NCBI GenBank assembly: GCA_018340375.1 | Contig: JAFFJZ010000082.1 | Span: 372,001-436,000, forward strand | DNA length: 64,000 nucleotides | Direction: 5' to 3' | DNA from: Gonatopus flavifemur | Taxonomy: Eukaryota; Arthropoda; Insecta; Hymenoptera; Dryinidae | Part shown: positions 23,053 through 33,766 of the stretch, in pieces | Numbering within the stretch: position 1 is the stretch's first letter | How the letters are laid out: every line of letters begins with the position of its first letter | Notes under the pieces: model-generated | What the model was told of the DNA's origin: nothing | The model's input: only the letters and a program-made list of their open reading frames with translations | The model's database searches: none | Position numbers and translations under genes: made by a program

Positions 23053-23410
23053 ATATGAGGTTATTACAATTGAATGATCAGAAGATTGGATATGTGTATT
23101 TTCATAAATGAGTCGAAGAAATGAAAATATATTCCAAAGAGCACACGAAGTTCTCTGAATGTTTTAAAAACATAGCCTAGGTTCTGCGAGTCTTTACCTC
23201 CAAAAGCACATATTTTTACAGCATTTTCACTTCTAATGCAGCGAAACACGTTCTGAAAACGTTCTTTTCATATACTACAGGACGTTCTCGTAATATTTTT
23301 CTAACGTACTTTCATGAAAACTAACTTTTTTTATAAGGAGTCAAAAGTGGAGTCAGAGTCGATGAAATAACATTCGACTCCGACTCCCCGACTCCGACTC
23401 CACAGCCCTG

Positions 23411-26400
23411 GTTCATACCTCCTTAGTTTGGAAGCTATAGGATCTCAAAAGTCGAAAAATCATATTCCCAATATTTTAAAGAATCATACTGAATTGCCCC
23501 TGACTTCGGTAACCGTGATATCATGAAAATATACTTCAGTGGACTTATTTCGAAATTCCTTATCAGTTCCATCGTTCATACTGTCTTAGTTTGGGAGCCA
23601 TAAGGCCTTGAAGACCGAAGAATCACATTTCCAATCATTTGAAACATCAAAGTGAATTCTCCGTGACTGGGGCGAATTCCCTACCGAGAAATATAATCCA
23701 GAGGACTTATGTCGAGACTCTTCATCAGTTTCATCGTTTGTACCCCCTCGGTTTGAGAGCTATGAAGTCTCAAAGATCGACGAACCATATTTCCAATATA
23801 TTAAAAAATTATACCTAATTTTCCCTGACTTGGGCAACCCTGCTACCATGAAAATGTAGTTCAGGGGACTCATCTTAAGATTCTTGATCACTTTCATCGT
23901 TTTTGATCACTCACTTTGGAACCTGTAGGGTCTCAAGAATCGGAAAATCATATTTCCGACATACTAAAAAATCATACTGAATCGCCCTTGACTGGGGTAC
24001 CTCTTCTATGATGAGAATATAGTTCAAGACACACATCCAAAGATTCCTCATCAGGTTCATCGTTCTTGCCTCCTTAGTCTGGTAGCTATAAGGTCTTGAA
24101 CATCGAAAAATCATATTTTCAATATTCTAAAAAATGATGCTGAATCGTCCATGACTGTGACAACCTTTTTATCATGAAGATATAGTTCAGGGGCATTATC
24201 TCAAGGTTCCGGATCGGTTTCATTGTTTGCAGCTCCTTAGTTTGGAAGCTATGAGCTCTCAAATGTCGAAAAATAATATTTCCAATATTGTCAAAAATCA
24301 TATTGAATTGCCACTGACTTAGCTAACCCTGGTTCCATGAAAATATAATTCAGGGGACTTATCCAGAGACGCCCTATCAGTTTCCCCGTTCTTACCCACC
24401 TAGGTTGGGAGCTATAAGCTATCGAATATAGAAAGAACAGATTTCCAATGTTTTAAAAATTCATACTCAAATGCCCCTGACTGGGGTGATTCTGCTATGA
24501 TAAGAATATAGTTCAGGGAACTAATTTTGAGTTTCCCTTTCAGTTTCATTCCTTGCATCTCCTGAGTCTCCCAGCTATAAAGTTTCAAACATCGAAAAAT
24601 CATATTTTCAATATTTTAAAAAATCCAGCCCAATTGCCCATGACTTCGGCAACCCTGCTATCATGATAATATAGGACAGGGCACTCAACCCAAGATTCCC
24701 TATCAGTTTCATCGTTTGTATTTACTCAGTTCGGGAGCTATAGGGTCCCGAAGATCGAAAAATCATATTTCCGACATACTAAAAAATCATACTGAATCGC
24801 CCTTGACTGGGGTACCTGCTCCACGATGGAAAAATAGTTCAGGGGACTCATCTTGAGATTCCCTATCAGTTCCCTCGTTCCTACCTCCTTAGGTTGGAAG
24901 CTGTAAGCCCTCAATTGTCGAAAAATCATATTTCCAATATTTAAAAAAATCATACCTCATTGCCCCTGACTTGGGCCACTCTGCTATCATGAAGATATAG
25001 TTCAGAGGACTCATCTCAAGGTTCCCTATCAGTTCCATCGTTTCCAACTACTCAGTTTGAAAGCAATAGGGTCTGAAATATCGAATAATCATATTGCCAA
25101 TATACCAAAATTCATACTCAATCGCCCTTGACTGTGGTCACCCTTCTTCAATGAAAATATAGTTCAGGGCCCTCATCTCCTGATGCCCTATCAGTTCTAT
25201 CGTTTGTACCTCCTCAGTTCGGAAGCTACAAGGTCTCAAATATCGAAAAATCATATTTCCAATATTCTAAAAAATGATGCTGAATCGTCTATGACTGTGA
25301 CAACCTTTTTATCATGAAGATATAGTTCAGGGGCATTATCTCAAGGTTCCGTATCGGTTTCATTGTTTGCAGCTCCTTAGTTTGGAAGCTATGAGCTCTC
25401 AAATGTCGAAAAATAATATTTCCAATATTGTCAAAAATCATATTGAATTGCCACTGACTTAGCTAACCCTGGTTCCATGAAAATATAATTCAGGAGACTT
25501 ATCCAGAGAAGCCCTATCAGTTTCCCCGTTCTTACCCTCGTAGGTTGGAAGCTATAAGCTATCGAATATAGAAAGAACAGATTTCCAATGTTTTAAAAAT
25601 CCATACTCAAATGCCCCTGACTGGGGTGATTCTGCTATGATAAGAATATAGTTCAGGGAACTAATCTTGAGCTTCCCTATCAGTTTCATTCCTTGCATCT
25701 TCTGAGTCTCCCAGCTATAAAGTTTCAAACATCGAAAAATCATATTTTCAATATTTTAAAAAATCCAGCCCAATTGCCCCCGACTTCGGCAACCCTGCTA
25801 TCATGATAATATAGGACAGGGCACTCAACCCAAGATTCCCTATCAGTTTCATCGTTTGTATTCACCCAGTTCGGGAGCTATAGGGTCCCAAAGATCGAAA
25901 AATCACATTTCCGACATACTAAGGAATCATACTGAATCGCCCTTGACTGGGGTATCTTCTCCACGATGAGAATATAGTTCAGGGGACTCATCGTGAGATT
26001 CCCTATCAGTTCCCTCGTTCCTACCTTCTTAGGTTGGAAGCTGTAAGCCCTCAAATGTCGAAAAATCATATTTCCAATATTCACAAAAATCATACCTAAT
26101 TGCCCCTGACTTGGGCAACCCTCATATCTTGAAAATATAGTTCAGAGGACTCATCTCAAGGTTCCCTATCAGTTCCATCGTTTCCAACTACTCAGTTTGA
26201 AAGCTATAGGGTCTGGAATATCGAATAATCATATCGCCAATATACCAAAATTCATACTCAATCGCCCTCGACTGTGGTCACCCTTCTTCAATGAAAATAT
26301 AGTTCAGGGCCCTCATCTCCTGATGCCCTAACAGTTCTATCGTTTGTACCTCCTCAGTTTGGAAGCTACAAGGTCTCAAATATCCAAAAATCATATTTCC

Positions 26401-26700
26401 AATATTCTAAAAAGCCGTACTGAATTGCCCCTAACCTGGGCAAACCTGGTATCATGGAAATATCTTTCAGCGGACTCATTCACAGATTCCCTATCAGTCT
26501 CATTTCTTGTCCCTCCTCAGTTTGCTAGCTATAAGGTTTGAGATATCGAAAAATCCATTTCGAATGTTTGAAACAATCATACTGAATTGCCCCTGGCTTG
26601 GGCAGCTTCCTTATCATGAAAATGTAATTACGGGGACTTATCTGACATTTCCCGGCACTGTTATCTGTACACCGTACTCCGGTGATTTTGAGGTGATGAT
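23411..26700 (-). repeat. 163-bp array, right arm, part 2 with 1140-bp higher-order repeat
   Basis: About 20 units in inverted orientation relative to 8570-10935. A seven-unit block is duplicated with a 1140-bp period. For example, GATGCTGAATCGTC occurs near 24128 and 25268, the 24412-24603 frame recurs at 25552-25743, and the 24738-24953 frame recurs at 25878-26093. The two blocks are more alike than neighbouring units, indicating a recent block duplication. No such block is seen in the left arm. Confidence 0.88.
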
Positions 26701-27250
26701 CTTGTACACATCAACTCGTCGATGGCACCGTATTTCCTACGTCTCATATATCCCTGAATAATCCGTTACTCTGGACTGGATATGGAAATCTGGCTAGACA
26801 GATCGATTCCAAATTCAATAAGCTTCGATTAAAAAAAACACATCCTGATATCTTGAAAATTAGCGCGTGCAGCCTAATTTTTCCACACACATGTTTTCTG
26901 CCCCACTGTGCATTGGTCCGTTCGAATAATACGCGGCATCGTGTGTGAGATGATCGAATGAATCAGATGACAATATGCGAACTCCTAATGAGGTCTTATC
27001 AGTTGAAACACAAAAGCTTTGAGGTCTAAATGTCGCGAGCATTCATGAAGTGACAACGTGAGACAATACAAAACAGAAGACGAGAAAAACAAGTGACGTT
27101 CCAACGAACCAACATGAAATTAGGTTCAGAGATCACAGAAAAATACAGCATCAGTTGATAAGAATCGATTCCATGCATTTGTCCGCTTATTTTCATCTGA
27201 TTTACTCGATCTCCTAATACATGATGCCGCGGATTCTTCCAAAGGATTGA
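26700..27250. other. Right-arm spacer between array and gene A copy
   Basis: 26700-26910 is the inverted partner of 8390-8600 (TCTGGCTAGACAGATCGATT versus CGATCTGTCTAGCCAGATTT). 26910-27250 has no clear partner and no gene. Confidence 0.6.
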
Positions 27251-27254
27251 TACT

Positions 27255-27790
27255 CAGGTTAATTCAAAAAAGCCGGACACGGTGGTAGAAATTTACGGAA
27301 GATATCGGAGATTATGTTGCAGGAATTTTCTCATTTATGTACGAATTTCCAAATTTGTGTTGGATGTATGAATAAAGGGTTCCTCGTACGAATTGCCAGA
27401 TAACGAGGTGGTAAATGAATCAAATGATATGAGTGAAGGAATTAGAAGTATTGGGAGTTCGATGAGCATGGACTCTTACTTGGAGAATGAGACACTTGGA
27501 GATGTTAATGAGACGCGCTTGAACAGGGAAATTGGACGAGAAGGAATGCTTGATGAACCCGAAGAGAAACTATCAATCTTGGAACCCAACAATCCAATGA
27601 GATTACGAATTTTAACTATCGTCCTGTCATCTTGTGATGGGAGAAAAAGTGTCCAAGAATTCGGTGCAACGCAATATTCAGCCAACAAATCGAAGGAACT
27701 GGAGTTCAGAACCGACATTTTACCTTCTAGCACAGGGTGTCTCCTACTGGAAATTTCGATTTCTTCCATTGGACATTCTTTTCATGGCAT
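27255..27790 (+). pseudogene. Gene A copy on the right arm (N-terminal, intron-less, truncated)
   Basis: From about 27265 the plus strand encodes KKAGHGGRNLRKISEIMLQE and ICVGCMNKG, matching exon 1 at 8224-8392. One extra base near 27380 shifts the frame. After it, SSYELPDNEVVNESND runs straight into exon 2-type sequence (NREIGREGMLDEPEEKLSIL, NPMRLRILTIV) matching 5938-6245. There is no intron at the place where the left copy has 1978 nt. The coding homology stops near 27720; the Cys-pair and D/SDG/CD core is absent. Non-functional. Confidence 0.65.
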
Positions 27791-27929
27791 ATAAATAATT
27801 GGTCGATTCCATTGGATCTCCAGTATCAGCAGACACCCTGTAGCAGTTCAAGGGGGGAGAAAAACTCTCAGACAATTTTGGAGAAAGTAGATGGATCTCA
27901 TACTAGTAACATAAACAGTAGAATAATCA

Positions 27930-28545
27930 CCATATTGGATCCGCCATTCGCAATTCCGGAAATCTGAGTCCGGATTTGTGATCAGCGAACCCAAAAATCC
28001 CAGTATGACAATGTTTTTACAAATTCAAGAGATTCAGAATTTTTCCGACCGCCATATTAGATTGGTGATTTGCAATTCCGGAAATCTGAGTCCGGATTCG
28101 TGATCAGCTACCACAAAACCCTCAGAATGTTGATGCTTCCATAAATTGGAACGAATTAGATTTTTTCCGACCTCCGTATTGGATTCTCCATTTGTAATTC
28201 CGGAAATCTGAGTTCGGATTCATCATTAGCGTCTCGAAAAACTCCTTTCCCCCATGTTCCAGGGAATTCGGAGTGATTCTGAAATTCCGGCCGCCATATT
28301 GGATTCGACATTTGCAATTCCGGAAATTTGAGTCCGGATTCGTGATCAGCGACCAAAACCCCTCAGGATGGTGATGTTTCCACAAACTAAAGTGAATTAG
28401 AAATTTTCTGACCGCTATATTGGATTCGCTATCTGTAATTCCGGAGATCTGAGTTCGGATTCGTCATCAGCGACCCCAAAAACCCCCTTTCCTCACGTAT
28501 CAGAAAATTCGGAGTGATTCTGAAATTCCGGCCGCCATATTGGAT
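27930..28545 (-). repeat. ~120-bp 'CATATTGG' subterminal repeats, right arm
   Basis: Five to six units (landmarks near 27935, 28050, 28172, 28295, 28412, 28535) with CCATATTGGATTC, ATTTGCAATTCCGGAAATCT and GGATTCGTGATCAGCGACC. They are inverted relative to 3170-4100. Confidence 0.85.
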
Positions 28546-28852
28546 CCACCATTAGCCCTTTCAATATTCCAACTGGATGCAATCAATCCCAGATGCTCGA
28601 ATTGCATGTTCCAATCCACAGAATTATCCAATTATCCCCGTGTATCATAGTTTTATGACCGGTTTTGATCATCATCGTCACGTTCCCTCTTCGTTTCCGC
28701 CGCCATATTGGTTGAATGGTCGCCACATTCGAAAAGTACCATATGGCATTGAAAAGTAGATACTTCAACGAAAATTTGAAGCCCATCAAACATTTCCTAT
28801 CTCGAAAATTGAGATACGCAGGGGGGTTGGCTGATCTGACAAAGAATGCCCC

Positions 28853-28905
28853 AAACAATATATATGTATATGTAGATATATATATATATATTATTTAAAT
28901 TTATA
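28853..28905. repeat. AT-rich (TA)n flank of the giant element
   Basis: ATATATATATAT-rich stretch directly outside the 28852 end; the left end at 2898 is likewise preceded by TATATATATTTATATATTAT. Insertion into TA-rich DNA, or a decayed duplication, is possible. Confidence 0.6.
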
Positions 28906-29014
28906 TTGATGAATATTGATGGATTGGATTAATTTACATTCATTTAATGCAATGAAATGGGAATCAATCAAATCAATCAAATCAATTCAAAGAATTCTTT
29001 TTCTCAGCGTAGGA

Positions 29015-29830
29015 ACTCAGCAAACCTCATCAGATCTGCACAGTTCGAGATTATACAAATCACGGTATATTCCAGTCGACTTCCTGCGCAGACGCGCCCT
29101 AAAAACTTACCATGAGTTGTTAAACAGGCTACCTAGTCAAAACCAGCTCTTTTTTTTGTCGGGTATTGTCAGCAAATCCAACATCAAAACGGGAAGTTCT
29201 TTTGTGTCAGCGGACCGCAAATTTCCGTGCACTGTTGGAATCCGGCAAACCTCATCAGATCTGCACATTTTGGGAATATATGAATCACGGTGTATTCCAG
29301 TCAGCTTCCCGCACAGGCGCGCCCTACAAAACCTACTATGTGCTGGTAAACCGGCTACCCGGTTAAAACTATCTCCTTTTCTTGTGAGGCATTGTCAGCA
29401 AATTTGACGCACAACCGAGAAGTTATTTTCGTCGGTGGGCCGAAAATTTCCGAGCACTTTAGGCACCCGTCAATCCTCATCAGATCTGCACATTTAGGGA
29501 ATATGTGAATCACGGTGTATTCCCGTCAGCTTTCCATGCAGGCGCGCCTTACAAAACCCACTATGTGCCGGAGAACTGCCGAATCGGTACAAATCATCTT
29601 CGTTTCTGGTCAGGCATTATCAGCGAATGTGATTGTCAACTGAGGAGTTTTTGGTGTTGGCACTACGGAGAGTTTCAAGCACTCTGGTAACCCGCCGTCC
29701 TGTAAAGATCGGCATATTCAAGGAATGCGTGATTGACTGAGGGGTTCTGACAAAGTTCTTATTCGGCGAGTCGTACAAAATCTGGCACAATTTTTTTGCC
29801 GGCCAACCGGTATTACCCTGTCACTATTCC
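29015..29830. repeat. Tandem repeat of ~214-236 bp, about 3.5 copies
   Basis: CCTCATCAGATCTGCACA recurs near 29025, 29261 and 29475. Each copy continues with AATCACGGTGTATTCC, GGCGCGCCCTACAAAAC and GGCATTGTCAGCAAAT-like words. Open frames through it (28916-29407, 29505-29690) follow the repeat period and contain no domain. Confidence 0.8.
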
Positions 29831-30224
29831 TTCATGCCAGTGTCAGCTAATTACAGCACCTCCTTCCGATTATGTTGTTCACATACAAGAACTGACATCA
29901 TTTGCACCCGACAATCCCGATTGTACCAGATATTTTGGCAAGCCTCACCAACTCTCTCAATTTCTTGGAGTGAAGAGTGAAGAATTTCACTTCAAAAGAG
30001 TGATTATTCTCACTTATATAGAGTGGAATATTGAATACAATTCTTTTTATTTTTGTATTCGTCATAACATCGCGATTGAAAAAGTTCGATCTCGGTACTC
30101 AGAAAATCATACTGAACAATCATAAAGAAAAATTTTTCATATCACACTAGAAATGAACAACTTCATATGAAGCAATTAGGACTTTGGATCCACATTATTC
30201 TGAGTGATGGTATTTCCGGGGGGG

Positions 30225-30320
30225 AGGGGGGGTTGTTGGATTCAAACCTACGTCTGCTTGTTGTAACCTACCTAATCGATACGCCTAACCTACCTGAGCT
30301 ATGTCGAGATGTTAGATTCA
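30225..30320 (-). ncRNA. tRNA-like / SINE head, minus strand
   Basis: On the minus strand TAGCTCAGGTAGGTTAGGCG (A-box-like) precedes GGTTTGAATCC (B-box) at roughly tRNA spacing. It shares the A-box layout with the segment at 21222-21300. It is likely SINE-derived. No poly-A or target duplication was identified. Confidence 0.4.
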
Positions 30321-30476
30321 CAGAACAAAATACTCCAGATAAACAGTATCTTATGATGACATGAACTTGTAAATTATTCCCCTATGTTTTCTTCAATGGG
30401 AAGGAGGAAATACTCTGCAGAAGCAACTGCGCAGAAATGTTATATTGTACGTGAGAGCAGGATTTTCATAAATATA

Positions 30477-31645
30477 CCAGGTGTGTAAGTATGGAACCGG
30501 AATTTGCCCATAGGTGGTGCTAGATGTCGATGCAGTTACCGACACATCACATCAGCGGTGTTTTGTTATTGTATTGATATCCGACAAATTACGATTTGCG
30601 GACAGCACTACTTTTCTGTTTTCATCTGAAGGAAACCGCAGCCGAATCGCATCGAATGCTTGTGGAGGCGTTTGGTGAGCATGCTTTCGGTGTAACACAG
30701 TGTTTCGAGTGATTCAAACGGTTCAAAAGTGGCGATTTTGACGTCAGGAACGAAGAACGTGGAAGATCACCGAAAAAGTTTGAAGACGCTGACCTGCAAG
30801 CCTTGTTGGACAAAGACAACGCTCAAACACAATAACAACTGGTGGATCGGTTGAAGGTGACCCAAGAAGCCATCTCGCTTCGGTTGAAAGCCATGGGGAA
30901 GATACAAAAGGTGGGGAAATGGTCAGGAAAACCGCAAAACATCATGCGAAATTCTGCTCGCCAGGTGTCAAAGAAAGTCATTTCTCCATCGAATTGTGAC
31001 TGGCGGAGAAAAATGGATATATTTCGAGAATCCTTAGCGCAAAAGGTCATGGGTTACTCCGGGTGAACCATCAACATCGACGGCAAGACCAACCCGCTAC
31101 GGACGAAAGACAATGCGGTGTGTTTGGTGGGATCAGAAGGGCGTAATCTACTACGAGCTGCTGGAACCTAGGGTAACTGTCAATACTCAACGCTACCGAC
31201 AACAAATGATCGATTTGGATCGATTTTTGCGTGAAAAACGACCAGAATACCAACAAAGACAACACAAGGTGATTTTGCTGCATGACAATGCACCAGCACA
31301 CGGAGCAAAACAGGTCCAGGCAACGATAGAGTCGTTCCGTTGGGAGATTCTTCAGCACGCGCCTTACTCACCGGACCTTGCCCCATCCGATTACTACTTG
31401 TTTGCATCGATGGGACACGCACTTGCTGAGCAGCACTTTACTTCTCACGAAGATGTACGAAAATGGCTCGATGACTGGTTTACCTCAAAAGAGCAACAGT
31501 TCTTTTGGCGCGGAATCCACAAATTGCCAGAAAGAATGTATAGATACCGACGGACAATACTTCGAATGAGTTACTTTGTATCATATCATTACAATAAACG
31601 TGTTTTTTTTGTACAAAGATTCCGGTTTCATACTTACACACCTGG
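30477..31645 (+). mobile_element. Mariner element (DD34D), inactive
   Basis: The TIRs CCAGGTGTGTAAGTATG at 30477 and the complement ending at 31645 are flanked by TA (30475-30476 and 31646-31647). Length 1169 bp, slightly shorter than a full mariner because of a deletion in the 5' half of the transposase. Confidence 0.92.
30620..31569 (+). pseudogene. Mariner transposase, multiply disrupted
   Basis: The pieces lie in several frames. VTQEAISLRLKAMGKIQKVG (from 30860) is the second helix-turn-helix region, followed by a deletion. At about 30999 VTGGEKWIYFENP shows the first catalytic Asp replaced by Gly and is followed by a TAG. From about 31060 the frame stays open: MRCVWWDQKGVIYYELL, LLHDNAPAHGAKQ (second Asp) and SPDLAPSDYYLF (third Asp), with 34 residues between. 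Near 31530 the frame shifts again, and the family-typical end CIDTDGQYFE stops at 31569. The catalytic Asp loss, stop and frameshifts make it inactive. It differs clearly in sequence from the other mariners in the window. Confidence 0.88.
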
Positions 31646-31709
31646 TATATCCAAATTTGTGTATTACGAGAGGGATTTAGAAATATGACAATATGTATCT
31701 TCGAAAATG

Positions 31710-33006
31710 CAGGGTGGAACATTTATCTTGAGACAACTGAATATCTTGGTGAGATCACTTTTTTTTGGAAAATGTTCTATACAAAAGTTGTTCTACAAAA
31801 AGGGGGCCACAAAACCACGATGACAGTTCCATCATAGATTGCGCTATGATCGATCAAAATGAGGTCAACATCATTTTTTTGAACGGGAACCCCCACTTTT
31901 TATTGCATATCTTGATTCTACGCAAAAAACTGAGTAACTTTTGCTTGAAACATTTTTCTAAATTTTCGAAGATGGCGCCACAATTGATGAAAAATGAAGT
32001 CTATGAAACAATATGCGGATATCTTGTGGAATGCATCCAAGAGCCGAAATATCTTATTCGAATGTTGTTGTCAAGAGAGGGTACGACACAATGGCGATAT
32101 CAGTTCCATAGTAGATGGCGCTGTGGTCGGTAGAAATGAGGTCAACTTCAATTTTTCAAAGGGAACTCCTACTTTTTATCGTATATTATGATTCTACGCG
32201 AAAAAATGAGGAATTTTTGTTCGAAACATTTTTCCTAAATTCTTGAAGATGGAAACGGTGGAAACTGAGGTTGATGAAAAAGTTCTACTGCATTATGTGT
32301 GAAGCAACGCTCAACAAACAAATCAAAACAATAATAATTTCAGAGAAGAAATCGAACACAAAATACAACAAATGTCATGTCCAAAACGTTATAAATGACT
32401 TCAATTCAATGTAACTCTTCTAATGCAGTAGAACTATTTCATCAATCTCATTTTCCGCTGTTTGAACTTCAAGAATTTAGGAAAAATGTTTCAAACAAAA
32501 TTTTCTCATTCTTTCGCGTAGAATCATGATATGCGATAAGAAGTAGGAGTTTCCATTTGAAAAATTGAAGTTCACCTCAGTTTTACTGACCACAGCGCCA
32601 TCTACTACGGAACTGATATCGCTATCGTATCGTCCCCTCTCTTAACAACGACATTCGAATGAGATATCTCGGCTCTTGGACGCATCCCACAAGATATCCG
32701 CATATTGTTTCATAGACTTTATTTTTTATCGATTGTGGCGCCATCTCCAAAAATTTAGAAAAACGTTTCAAGCGAAAGTTACTCAGTTTTTTGCGTAGAA
32801 TCAAGATATGCGATAAAAAGTGGGGGTTCCCGTTCAAAAAAATGATGTTGACCTCATTTTGATCGATCATAGCGCCATCTATGATGGAACTGGTATCGTG
32901 GTTTTGTGGCCCCTTTTTTGTATAACAACTTTTGTACGAGACATTTTCCAAAAAAAAGTGATCCCACCAAGATATTTAGTTGTCTCAAAACAAATGCCTC
33001 ACCCTG
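31710..33006. mobile_element. Palindromic foldback element (~1.3 kb)
   Basis: The ends CAGGGTGGAACATTT (31710) and the complement of CATTTG...CACCCTG (33006) open arms that pair over ~550 bp to a centre near 32350. The frames 31765-32133 (+) and 32622-32951 (-) encode near-identical peptides, which simply reflects the inverted repeat. The TIR start CAGGGTG and internal GATGGCGC...TGGTCG...AATGAGGTC words resemble those of the 541-2860 element. No transposase. Non-autonomous. Confidence 0.8.
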
Positions 33007-33735
33007 TATACAATGGAAGAGATTTGAAGTGTTAGGCAAGACTGATTTTACTCGAGATATATGAAAACGTACGAAATGTTCATTTGCCTTCATTTGATTT
33101 CCTCATTTTTGTTGGCCCTTCAAATAGTAGATTCTTTAAAAAATAAAAATAAAAAAATGTAGAAATTTTGTACACTCAGAAAAAACCAAACAAATATTTC
33201 AAAACAGATAGTACATTAATTTCACTTCTTAAAAAGATGAGAGACCAAATAAATTGTTATCGTCTAACTTAAGTACAAAACAAGGAAACATAAAATTGTT
33301 CCTGATGGATTGTCATATTTCATCCAATGTGCATCTTTATGTTTCAAAAAATTTCAATTGTAGTTTATATGTGCGGAATTGAAAGATCATAGGTAATGAA
33401 TTTGATATTGAAATTATATCCTTTATTACTGGAATATCTTCACAATATATCCAATCAGATTTTCAGTCGGTCGATTGATATCCCTAAAATACGTGACATG
33501 TAAATATGTGTACTGTAACTATCGTACTCATTCAAAAATCAAAACATCTTTTTTGTTTTAATATTGTAACATAGCAAGTCAGACAATATATGCACATGTT
33601 TCATAAGAGAAATGAGATTGGATATTACATTGGGAAATTAAAAGTAATTCGTACAATCCCGCATTGCAAAATTTGAATGTCATGGCATTCTAATGAATAA
33701 ATATGAAATTCTGATCCGAGAATTGAAGAAAAGAG
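33007..33735. other. Intergenic, nothing recognised
   Basis: AT-rich sequence with no convincing reading frame, inverted repeat or conserved motif apart from a short ACACTCAGAAAAAACC-like stretch at 33172. Confidence 0.5.
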
Positions 33736-33766
33736 TATCATCATCATCATCATGAAGTAATCAGTC

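Larger units (their letters stand above)
12433..23410. mobile_element. Non-autonomous hAT-type element carrying nested insertions
   Basis: The left end CAGAGCTGCGGAGTCAAAGC and the complement of the right end, CAGGGCTGTGGAGTCGGAGT, are imperfect TIRs of the 'gactccgactcc' hAT class. Flanking 8-mers GTTCGTGC (12425-12432) and GTTCATAC (23411-23418) agree at 6 of 8 positions, and the surrounding 163-bp array is continuous when the insert is ignored. No hAT transposase is visible. Own sequence is 12433-14306 and 22517-23410; the rest is nested. Confidence 0.75.
2898..28852. mobile_element. Giant near-palindromic element (26 kb; ~15 kb without the hAT insertion)
   Basis: The termini GGGGCATTCTTTGTCAGATC at 2898 and its complement ending at 28852 open long inverted arms. 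These are: end segment (2898-3170 versus 28545-28852), ~120-bp repeats (3170-4100 versus 27930-28545), gene A reading outward (4526-8392 minus versus 27255-27790 plus), a short spacer (8393-8570 versus 26700-26910) and a ~163-bp array (8570-10935 versus 12276-26700). The centre holds a RAG1-like pseudogene. The flanks are AT-rich and no target duplication is obvious. The right arm lacks most of gene A but gained a hAT insertion at 12433-23410. The boundaries are inferred from the symmetry. Confidence 0.7.

Noticed and set aside
29010..29690. Open frames of 61-163 codons with repeated KPHQ / CTFWEYMNHGV peptides
   Set aside because: They follow the 214-236-bp tandem repeat, and the peptides recur only because the DNA does.
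31765..32951. Two near-identical 110-122-codon frames facing each other
   Set aside because: They are the two arms of one palindromic element. There is no known domain, and both contain the element's own arm sequence to the end.
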